Source: Caulobacteraceae bacterium (GTDB lineage: Bacteria; Pseudomonadota; Alphaproteobacteria; Caulobacterales; Caulobacteraceae). From it: a DNA stretch of 64,000 nt. The position numbers and the translations under genes were made by a program. Under the pieces are notes generated by a model that was given only the letters and a program-made list of their open reading frames with translations, searched no databases and was not told the DNA's origin. This document shows, piece by piece, positions 55,302-64,000 of this stretch. The stretch is from assembly GCA_027489335.1 (NCBI GenBank), contig JAIXZX010000012.1:297912-361911 (forward strand). Reading direction: 5' to 3'. Position 1 is the stretch's first letter. The number at the start of each line of letters is the position of its first letter.

Positions 55302-56398
55302 ATGTCAGAGGCGCCGAGAGCGCCCGACACCAGGTTGCGTGCGCGGGACAAGACGACCAGGGACGGGCCCTGTTATGCGGCCCTCGACCTTGGGACCAAC
55401 AATTGTCGGCTGTTGATCGCCACCCCGTCGGCTGGCGGGTTTCGGGTGGTCGAAGCCTATTCTCGAATCGTGCGGCTGGGGGAGGGGCTCTCCCAGACCG
55501 GCCGCCTGTCGGAGGCGGCCATGGACCGGGCCTTGGCTGCCCTGGCAGTGAGCGCCGAGAAGGTGCGCCGTCGGCGGGTCGTGAAGTTGCGGGCCGTGGC
55601 CACACAGGCCTGCCGCTCGGCCGAGAACGGCGAGGCGTTTGTCGAGCGGGTCGCCCGGGAGACCGGCCTCAACCTCCAGGTGATCACCCCCCACGAAGAG
55701 GCCCGTCTGTCGGTCGCCGGGTGTCTCGGGCTGCTTGACCGTGAGGCGCAGGCCGCCCTGGTGGTCGATGTGGGCGGCGGCTCGACCGAGATGTCGTGGG
55801 TCGATCTCAGCGGTCCGACCCAGGCGGCCGACAAGACCCCGCCGATCAAGGCCTGGCTGTCGATTCCCATCGGCGTCGTCACCCTGGCCGAGCGCTTTCC
55901 GGAGGGCGACGTACCCACCAATCAATGGTTCAGGGCGATGGTGGATGCCGTCAAGGCTGAGATCGGGGCCTTCCGGCGGGCTGAGCCCCTGCGGCCGGTG
56001 TTTGAAGCCGATGGCGCGCATCTGGTGGGAACTTCCGGCGCGATCACCAGCCTGGCCGGACTTCACCTGGGGCTGGAGCGCTATGACCGCTCGCGGGTGG
56101 ACGGCATATGGATGACCCGCGCCGATTGCGACCGGGCCGCCGACATGTTGCTGGCCCTGACCCCGGCGGAGCGGGCGCAGCAGCCTTGTATCGGGCCCGA
56201 CCGGGCTGACCTTGTCCTGGCCGGCGCGGCGATCCTTCAGGCGGTTCAGGAACTCTGGCCCTGCACGCGGGTGCGGGTGGCAGACCGTGGATTGCGCGAA
56301 GGCGTGCTAATCTCGCTGATGTCGGATAAGGGCGGGCGACGACGTCGCCGTCGCGGCCCTCGCCGCCGCCGGGCGGGCGACAACACCAAGGCGCCAGC

Positions 56399-56402
<4 letters not shown>
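55302..56402 (+). CDS. Ppx/GppA-family phosphatase
   Basis: A 366-residue actin-fold exopolyphosphatase or pppGpp phosphatase. Phosphate-binding loops are seen: ALDLGTNNCRLLI (about 27-39) and VVDVGGGSTEMSW (about 153-165). It is the short form, without the C-terminal HD-like domain of E. coli Ppx. The last 20 residues are very Arg-rich (GRRRRRRGPRRRR), suggesting RNA or polyphosphate binding. Its stop overlaps the rlmE start (ATGA), a pairing common in alphaproteobacteria. Confidence 0.92.
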
Positions 56403-58668
<2,266 letters not shown>

Positions 58669-58671
58669 GCC

Positions 58672-59067
58672 ATGACCATGGCCATCGAGCTCAAGCTGCT
58701 CGCCGTCGCTGTCCTGATCGGCCTCATTCAGATCCTCTGGGGCGCTGCCGCTGCGCGCCGCCAGCAGGGCCTGAAGTGGGCGGCGGGACCGCGGGACGAG
58801 GTGCGGCCGATCGATGGGGTCGCCGCCCGCCTCGACCGGGCCCTGCGCAACTTCCTCGAGACCTTCCCCTTCTTCGCCGTCGCGGTGATCGTCGCCTATC
58901 TGGGCGGCAAGCTCGGGGACCTGACCCTGTGGGGCAGCATCGTCTATGTGGTCGCCCGGGCCCTCTACGTCCCGATCTATGCGGCCGGGGTCCCCATGGT
59001 GCGCAGCCTCGTCTGGTTCGCCGCCATGATCGGGCTCGGCATGGTGGTGGCGGCCATTTTCCTGTGA
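58672..59067 (+). CDS. MAPEG-family membrane protein
   Basis: A 131-residue protein with four hydrophobic segments (about 5-25, 63-80, 85-105, 112-130) and the MAPEG pattern RALRNFLETFPFFA...RALYVPIYAAGVPMVRS. Eukaryotic MAPEG proteins are glutathione-dependent membrane enzymes; the bacterial function is unknown. It lies 3 bp after guaB, so shares its transcript. Two ATG starts are possible (58672 and 58678). Confidence 0.88.
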   Translation: MTMAIELKLLAVAVLIGLIQILWGAAAARRQQGLKWAAGPRDEVRPIDGVAARLDRALRNFLETFPFFAVAVIVAYLGGKLGDLTLWGSIVYVVARALYVPIYAAGVPMVRSLVWFAAMIGLGMVVAAIFL

Positions 59068-59076
59068 GGCGCCCCA

Positions 59077-60357
59077 GTGCGTGACGGCGGACGCCTGGCT
59101 GCGGCCATCGAGGTTCTGGACGATATAGAAACCCGTCACCGCCCCGTGCGCCTGGCCCTGAAGACCTGGGGCGAGCGTTCGCGGTTCGCCGGCTCCAAGG
59201 ACCGCGCCTTTGTCTCGGGCCTGGTGCTGGACGTGCTGCGCAAGCGCCGCTCCCTGGCGTGGCGGATGGGCGCAGACTCCAACCGGGCCGCGGCGCTCGC
59301 CGCCTTGAAGTTCGAGTGGGGCTGGACGAGCCAGTCGATCGCCGAGGCCTGCGCCGACGAAGAGCACGGGCCAGGCGCCCTCAGCACGGCGGAGGCCGCG
59401 GCCCTTGAGACGCCGGCCGATCTGGCGGCCGCTCCCGATCCCGTTCGCGGCGACTATCCCGACTGGCTGGACGAGGATCTCGGCCGCGCCTTTGGCGAGC
59501 GCCGGGTCGCCGAGGCTCAGGCGCTGGCCCAGCGGGCGCCGGTCGATCTGCGGGTCAATCTGCTGAAGACCGATCCCGTCCGCGCCCTTAAGGCGCTGGC
59601 GCCCCTGGGCCCCGAAACCGTCGAGCTGCTGGACGGCGCCATCCGGATTCCGGCCCCCGACCCGTCGCGCCGGGCCGGGGCGGTGGAGACCATCCCCGCC
59701 TTCTCAAAAGGCTGGTTCGAAGTGCAGGACCTGGGCTCCCAGATCGCCGCGTCCTGCGCCGGCGAGGTGAAGGGGCGCCAGGTTCTCGATCTCTGCGCCG
59801 GCGGCGGCGGCAAGACCCTGGCCCTGGCCTCAGCCATGGGCAACACAGGCCAGATCTACGCCTATGACTCCGACGCCCGGCGTCTGACCGACACCATCCG
59901 TCGCGGTGAGCGGGCCGGCGTTCGCAATCTGCAGATCCGCTCTCCCGTGAACCCGGAGCCTCTGGCGGGCCTTGAGGGGAAGATGGACGTCGTCTTCATC
60001 GACGCGCCCTGCTCAGGGTCCGGCTCCTGGCGGCGTCATCCGGACACCAAGTGGCGCCTGAGTCCTGAGGCGCTGGAGCGGCGCATGGCCGACCAGGATC
60101 AGGTGCTGGAGCATGGGGCCACCTTCGTGCGCCCCGGGGGACGCATCATCTATGTCACCTGTTCCATCCTCCCCCGTGAGGACGAGGACCGGGTGGAGGC
60201 CTTCCTGACCCGGCAGGCCGGCGCATTTATCGTCAAACCCGCCACCGAGCGACCCGAACTCGCCCCCTGGCTCACGCCGCAGGGCTATCTGCGTCTGACG
60301 CCCGCCGGCGCCCAGACCGATGGCTTCTTTGTCGCCGTGCTGGAGCGGGCGCGCTAA
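59077..60357 (+). CDS. RsmB-family (NOL1/NOP2/Sun) RNA m5C methyltransferase
   Basis: A 426-residue SAM-dependent cytosine-5 methyltransferase. The two catalytic cysteines are Cys312 ([15 protein letters not shown]) and Cys362 ([11 protein letters not shown]); SAM motif I is [16 protein letters not shown]. The N-terminal 150 residues resemble the RNA-binding part of RsmB. Whether the target is 16S rRNA C967 or another RNA is not known. The start is GTG at 59077. Confidence 0.92.
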   Translation: MRDGGRLAAAIEVLDDIETRHRPVRLALKTWGERSRFAGSKDRAFVSGLVLDVLRKRRSLAWRMGADSNRAAALAALKFEWGWTSQSIAEACADEEHGPGALSTAEAAALETPADLAAAPDPVRGDYPDWLDEDLGRAFGERRVAEAQALAQRAPVDLRVNLLKTDPVRALKALAPLGPETVELLDGAIRIPAPDPSRRAGAVETIPAFSKGWFEVQDLGSQIAASCAGEVKGRQVLDLCAGGGGKTLALASAMGNTGQIYAYDSDARRLTDTIRRGERAGVRNLQIRSPVNPEPLAGLEGKMDVVFIDAPCSGSGSWRRHPDTKWRLSPEALERRMADQDQVLEHGATFVRPGGRIIYVTCSILPREDEDRVEAFLTRQAGAFIVKPATERPELAPWLTPQGYLRLTPAGAQTDGFFVAVLERAR

Positions 60358-60383
60358 ATCGACCGAATGACCAAGGCCCCGCC

Positions 60384-61952
60384 ATGACCGAGCTTCTTGA
60401 ACCCAACCACGAGCGCGTGCTGATCGTCGATTTCGGCAGCCAGGTGACCCAGTTGATCGCCCGGCGCCTGCGTGAGAACGGCGTCTATTGCGAGATCCAT
60501 CCCTACGACAAGATCGAGGAGATGCTGGACACCTACGCCCCCAAGGCGGTGATCCTGTCTGGCGGCCCCGCCAGCGCCCATGAGGACGAGGCCCCCAAGG
60601 TCACGCCGCGAGTCTTCGAGCTCGGCGTGCCGGTATTGGGCATCTGCTACGGCGAGATGCACATGTGCGCCAAGTTGGGCGGGGCGGTGGAGAGCGGCCA
60701 TCACCGGGAGTTCGGCCGCGCCGAGATCCTGATCGAGCGGGAAAGCCCGCTGCTGGACGGCCTGGGCGGCGTCGGCGCCAAGGAAACTGTGTGGATGAGC
60801 CACGGTGACAAGATCACCGCCATCCCCCAGGGCTTCCACGTGGTCGCCGCCTCGGAAGGCTCGCCCTTTGCGGTGATCGCCGACGAGGGGCGGCGCTTCT
60901 ACGGCATCCAGTTCCACCCGGAGGTGGCCCATACGCCGCGCGGCGCGCTGATCCTGCGCAACTTCACCCACAAGATCGCGGGCCTGAAGGGCGACTGGAC
61001 CATGAAGGCGTTCCGCCAGGAGATGGTCGAGCGCATCCGCGAGCAGGTCGGCGAGGGCAAGGTGATCTGCGGCCTGTCGGGCGGGGTGGATTCGTCGGTC
61101 GCCGCAGTCCTGATCCACGAGGCCATCGGCGATCAGCTGACCTGCGTCTTCGTCGACACCGGCCTGTTGCGGCACAACGAGGCCGAACAGGTCGTGACCA
61201 TGTTCCGCGACCACTACAACATTCCGCTGATCCATGTGGATGCCGGCGAACAGTTCCTCGGCGAGCTGGCGGGCGTCTCTGACCCCGAGACCAAGCGCAA
61301 GACCATCGGGCGGCTGTTCGTCGAGGTGTTCGACCGCGAGGCCGCCAAGATTGAGGGGGCGGCCTTCCTGGCCCAGGGCACCCTCTATCCCGACGTGATC
61401 GAGAGCGTCTCAGCCCGCGGCGGCCCCTCGGCGGTGATCAAGAGCCACCACAATGTCGGCGGTCTGCCCGACTATATGAAGCTCAAGCTGGTGGAGCCCC
61501 TGCGTGAGCTGTTCAAGGACGAGGTCCGGGCGCTCGGCGTCGAGCTTGGCCTGCCGCCGGCCTTTGTCGGCCGTCATCCCTTCCCGGGGCCGGGCCTGGC
61601 CATTCGTATTCCCGGCGAGATCACGCCCGAGGCGGTCGCGGTGCTGCAGCAGGCCGACGCCATCTATCTGGACGAGATCCGCAAGGCCGGCCTCTACGAC
61701 TCCATCTGGCAGGCCTTCGCCGTTCTGCTGCCGGTGAAGACCGTCGGTGTCATGGGCGACGCGCGCACTTACGAGAATGTCTGCGCCCTGCGCGCGGTCA
61801 CCTCCACCGACGGCATGACCGCCGACTTCTTCGAATTCCCCTGGGACGTCCTGGCCCGCGCCGCCACCCGGATCATCAACGAGGTCCGCGGGGTCAACCG
61901 AGTCGTCTACGACGTGACCTCAAAACCCCCCGGCACCATCGAGTGGGAATGA
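60384..61952 (+). CDS. guaA: GMP synthase (glutamine-hydrolysing)
   Basis: A 522-residue two-domain GMP synthase. The glutamine amidotransferase domain (about 1-200) has nucleophile Cys88 (GICYG) and a His-x-Glu in FHPEVAHT. The ATP-pyrophosphatase domain has the P-loop [10 protein letters not shown] (about 232), and the C-terminus KPPGTIEWE is the conserved dimer/XMP part. After GICYG the sequence is EMHM, where the family usually has Gln two residues after the Gly. The 3' end of guaA is a known insertion site for genomic islands; an integrase gene follows. Confidence 0.97.
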   Translation: MTELLEPNHERVLIVDFGSQVTQLIARRLRENGVYCEIHPYDKIEEMLDTYAPKAVILSGGPASAHEDEAPKVTPRVFELGVPVLGICYGEMHMCAKLGGAVESGHHREFGRAEILIERESPLLDGLGGVGAKETVWMSHGDKITAIPQGFHVVAASEGSPFAVIADEGRRFYGIQFHPEVAHTPRGALILRNFTHKIAGLKGDWTMKAFRQEMVERIREQVGEGKVICGLSGGVDSSVAAVLIHEAIGDQLTCVFVDTGLLRHNEAEQVVTMFRDHYNIPLIHVDAGEQFLGELAGVSDPETKRKTIGRLFVEVFDREAAKIEGAAFLAQGTLYPDVIESVSARGGPSAVIKSHHNVGGLPDYMKLKLVEPLRELFKDEVRALGVELGLPPAFVGRHPFPGPGLAIRIPGEITPEAVAVLQQADAIYLDEIRKAGLYDSIWQAFAVLLPVKTVGVMGDARTYENVCALRAVTSTDGMTADFFEFPWDVLARAATRIINEVRGVNRVVYDVTSKPPGTIEWE

Positions 61953-62022
61953 TTTAGGGCCTTTGGGCCTATCGGCAACTTTCGCCAGATCGCGCCTAAG
62001 CCGCTGAAATAAAAAAGCTATC

Positions 62023-62040
62023 TCTCGATATCTATCGAGA
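62023..62040. repeat. Perfect palindrome near the island end
   Basis: TCTCGATA-TC-TATCGAGA, 8-bp arms with a 2-bp spacer, 71 bp after guaA. Could be an integrase/excisionase or repressor site. Confidence 0.6.
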
Positions 62041-62078
62041 TCAATCGGGGTGCAGCGGCTCGCGCTGACGGTCTGCGC

Positions 62079-62223
62079 GACGGTATGCGGCAAACTTGCA
62101 CCATGCCGCCGAGGACGATACCGTCAGGGGCATCGGCTTACATGACGGTATTTATTCAGACCTAACACGCGGAAAACGCAAGACAAAGGGTCTGGTGGGA
62201 TGCCGAAATCGGGCCGACGGTAT
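62079..62223. repeat. Four GACGGTAT octamers upstream of the integrase gene
   Basis: Copies at 62079-62086, 62144-62151 and 62216-62223 on the plus strand and an inverted copy at 62118-62125. Two of them extend to GACGGTATTT. Four exact octamers in 145 bp are far more than chance. They are placed as arm-type integrase sites would be, between the insertion point and the integrase gene. Confidence 0.7.
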
Positions 62224-62245
62224 TTCTGTCGTGAAGGAAGCCCGT

Positions 62246-63502
62246 ATGCTCACCGATGTGGCGCTTAAGAACCTGAAATCTCGCGAGAAAGCTTACAAGG
62301 TCACCGACCGGGACGGGCTCTACGTTCATGTTTCCACGTCGGGTACGGTTACGTTCCGATTGGACTACCGCCTGAACGGTAGGCGCGAGACGCTGACGCT
62401 CGGCAAGTACGGCCCAACTGGGATCTCGCTTGCCCGCGCGCGTGAAAAGACGATCGATGCGAAACGCGCCGTCGCTGAAGGCCGGTCGCCGGCCCAAGAG
62501 AAGCAGCGGGAGAAACGTCGCCTCAAGGAGGCCAAGAGCTTCGGGGAGTTCGGAGAGACCTGGCTGACCAAAGCGCCGATGGCTGACAGCACGCGAGCCA
62601 TGCGTCGATCGATCTTCGAGCGCGAGCTGCTGCCGGTCTGGAGAAATCGCCTACTCCATGAGATCACACCCGACGATCTTCGCGCCCATTGCGGGAAGAT
62701 CGTCGATCGGGGTGCGCCGGCCACCGCCATCCACGTCCGGGACATCCTCAAACAGATTTACGGATTTGCGATTCTGCACGGCGAGAAGGTCGCCAATCCG
62801 GCGGACGATGTTGGCCCAGCCTCGATCGCGACGTTCGTGCCGAAGGACCGCTCGCTGTCACCGACCGAGATTCGTGTGATGTTGAAGCAGCTCGAGCATG
62901 TCGCCACGCTGCCCACCATCCGGCTCGGTATGCGCCTCTTCCTGCTGACGATGGTGCGCAAGAGCGAACTACAGGACGCGACCTGGGACGAGATCGACTT
63001 CGAGAACGCTGTCTGGACGATCCCCAAGGAACGGATGAAGCGATCGAAGGCGCACAATGTCTATCTTTCTCAGCAGTGCATCGACATCATGATCGCGCTC
63101 AAGACCTGCGCGGGGAATTCACGCTACCTGCTCCCATCGCGCTACGATGCGGACGCACCCATGTCGCGCGCCACCTTCAATCGGGTGACCTATGCGGTGG
63201 TGGAGCGTGCTCAGAAAGAAGGCCTGCCGCTTGAGCCCTTCACGGTGCACGATCTGCGCCGAACCGGCTCGACCCTTCTCAACGAGTTGGGTTTCAACAG
63301 CGACTGGATCGAGAAGTGCCTGGCCCATGAAGACGGACGCTCATCGCGCGGGGTCTATAACAAGGCGGAGTATGAGCATCAGCGCCGGCACATGATGCAG
63401 GAGTGGTCCGACATCGTAGATGCCTGGGTCGCGGGGCAGAAGCGGGCGCCGGTGCTGGTCCCGCCCACGATGGCTATGCTCGCGCCCGATCCTGCGCTTT
63501 AA
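62246..63502 (+). CDS. int: P4-type tyrosine recombinase (site-specific integrase)
   Basis: A 418-residue integrase: N-terminal DUF4102-type arm-binding domain (about 1-85; ALKNLKSREKAYKVTDRDGLYV), a SAM-like core-binding domain (about 95-180), and the catalytic domain with Arg (LTMVRKSEL), His-x-x-Arg (HDLRRTGSTLL), a further His (LAHED) and the nucleophile Tyr (RGVYNKAEY). It inserts and excises the island. The start at 62246 has AAGGAAG six bases upstream; the frame is open from 62096 but the added part is not conserved-looking. Its codon use is less GC-biased than guaA. Confidence 0.93.
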   Translation: MLTDVALKNLKSREKAYKVTDRDGLYVHVSTSGTVTFRLDYRLNGRRETLTLGKYGPTGISLARAREKTIDAKRAVAEGRSPAQEKQREKRRLKEAKSFGEFGETWLTKAPMADSTRAMRRSIFERELLPVWRNRLLHEITPDDLRAHCGKIVDRGAPATAIHVRDILKQIYGFAILHGEKVANPADDVGPASIATFVPKDRSLSPTEIRVMLKQLEHVATLPTIRLGMRLFLLTMVRKSELQDATWDEIDFENAVWTIPKERMKRSKAHNVYLSQQCIDIMIALKTCAGNSRYLLPSRYDADAPMSRATFNRVTYAVVERAQKEGLPLEPFTVHDLRRTGSTLLNELGFNSDWIEKCLAHEDGRSSRGVYNKAEYEHQRRHMMQEWSDIVDAWVAGQKRAPVLVPPTMAMLAPDPAL

Positions 63503-63764
63503 CGGGACGAGTCCTGCGCTTGCGCACATCCGGGTGCGGCGCTCGATCGACGCTCTGTCGCCGTGCCTTGCTCAGCCGCTCTGTCAGCCACGCTTCGACC
63601 TCGGCGAGGTCCCAGACCACACAGCGCGGCGTCAGCGCAAAGCGCCGGGGAAATTCTCCGCGCTGCTCCATCTCGTAGATGGTCGTGTCGGCCAGCGGCA
63701 CGATCTGGCGCAGCTCATGCCTGCGGATCATCCGCTTCTTCAACGCATCGGACCGTGTCGACAT
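63474..63764 (-). CDS. AlpA-family DNA-binding regulator / excisionase-like
   Basis: A 96-residue protein with the AlpA/MerR-like winged helix (RRHELRQIVPLADTTIYEME, then GEFPRRFALTPRCVVWDLAEVEAWL). AlpA-type proteins switch on integrase or act as excisionases in P4-like elements. The C-terminal tail is basic. The start at 63764 was chosen because homologous sequence begins there; the frame is open to 63992 but that part is not credible. Its 3' end overlaps the convergent integrase gene by 29 bp. Confidence 0.85.
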   Translation of the reverse strand: MSTRSDALKKRMIRRHELRQIVPLADTTIYEMEQRGEFPRRFALTPRCVVWDLAEVEAWLTERLSKARRQSVDRAPHPDVRKRRTRPVKAQDRARA

Positions 63765-63948
63765 GCTCTTTGACTCCTGCGAGGTGACGTGTCGCCTCGA
63801 ATGGAGCCGATAGATCCGGCGTGAAAAGAGCTTGTGGACCGGCGTAGGGTTGCAGGCGGTTGTGGCGTGCAAATCGGCGGGGTGAGGTGGCGCCGGAAAT
63901 TCGGACAGTTGGCTAAGGTAGGTTCGACCTCGATGAAGGACGGACTTT
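63765..63948. other. Gap between the AlpA regulator and the transposase start
   Basis: About 184 bp without a gene. The left terminus of the insertion sequence is probably in here, perhaps near TGAGGTGGCGCC at 63883; it could not be fixed without the other end. Confidence 0.35.
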
Positions 63949-64000
63949 ATGACTGGGAAGCGGAAGCGGTACACGGCTGATTTTAAGGCCAAGGTGGCGC
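63949..64000 (+). CDS. IS3-family transposase OrfA (first 17 codons, cut by window edge)
   Basis: The start TGKRKRYTADFKAKVA is the typical N-terminus of IS3-family OrfA, a helix-turn-helix protein. ATG at 63949, with AAGGAC nine bases upstream. Everything else lies outside the window, so whether the element is intact is unknown. Confidence 0.75.
   Translation, partial: MTGKRKRYTADFKAKVA

Larger units (their letters stand above)
61953..64000. mobile_element. One end of a genomic island inserted after guaA
   Basis: From the guaA stop onwards the sequence has AT-richer patches (AAATAAAAAAG, ATCTCTCGATATC), clustered octamer repeats, a P4-type integrase gene reading away from guaA, an AlpA-type regulator and a transposase start. 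Integration at the guaA 3' end is established for this type of island. The other end is outside the window, so the matching repeat could not be seen. Confidence 0.65.

Noticed and set aside
61955..61971. TAGGGCC-TTT-GGGCCTA as a guaA terminator
   Set aside because: Central mismatch and no T-run; could not be supported.

Overview
The window is high-GC, densely coded DNA from an alphaproteobacterium of the Caulobacteraceae (Caulobacter/Phenylobacterium/Brevundimonas type). The best evidence is the flagellin locus at 18.0-27.3 kb. It holds a FlmG-type TPR/glycosyltransferase, FlbT, FlaF, three Caulobacter-style flagellins, a FlaG-family protein and a FlaEY-like protein, with sigma-54 promoters next to FlbD/ftr-like repeats. 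Gene order and protein sequences elsewhere (two-subunit GlyRS, cyclophilin pair, HspQ, GyrA) fit the same group.

Layout. 1-1.8 kb: amtB (cut by the window edge) and glnK, the ammonium uptake and nitrogen-sensing pair. 2.1-3.6 kb: two secreted proteins (a FAS1 protein and an unknown) with the same short C-terminal motif. 3.6-9.2 kb: glyQ, glyS and ppdK, ended by a strong terminator. 9.3-16.1 kb: a PA3286-type KAS III, an outer-membrane barrel protein, a sterol-desaturase-family protein, a cluster of NrtR-like regulator, tyrosine phosphatase and HD hydrolase, and a universal stress protein. 16.1-17.8 kb: a repeat-containing lipoprotein and a MoxR ATPase. 18.0-27.3 kb: flagellin synthesis, modification and regulation. 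27.4-30.6 kb: small envelope proteins, ssb, alternative oxidase and a DUF3617 protein. 30.8-35.8 kb: gyrA, coaD, a SnoaL-like protein and two cyclophilins. 35.8-39.7 kb: a membrane EEP-family phosphatase, queA-tgt (queuosine) and a lipoprotein. 39.8-41.0 kb: tRNA-Lys(UUU) and an ACR3 arsenite exporter. 41.1-44.2 kb: a probable copper-handling cluster (DUF2946 protein, TonB receptor, PCu(A)C lipoprotein). 44.3-47.7 kb: the ATP-grasp/Alpha-E/transglutaminase cluster. 47.9-53.9 kb: tamA-tamB. 53.9-55.1 kb: phhA and hspQ. 55.3-62.0 kb: ppx/gppA-rlmE and guaB-MAPEG-rsmB-like-guaA.

From 62.0 kb the character changes. Directly after guaA come an AT-richer stretch with repeated GACGGTAT octamers, a P4-type tyrosine integrase, an AlpA-type regulator and the first codons of an IS3-type transposase. 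This looks like one end of a genomic island inserted at the 3' end of guaA, and it continues past the window.

Most of the window is ordinary core genome. The points most worth a second look are the guaA-linked island end with its repeats, the flagellin regulatory DNA, the FlaEY beta-propeller architecture, the changed zinc-site cysteines in Tgt, the quinolone-pocket residues of GyrA, the Nudix-like regulator without a Nudix motif, and a lipoprotein whose ribosome-binding site lies in a hairpin. I found no rRNA and no CRISPR array, and no clearly undescribed multi-gene system.
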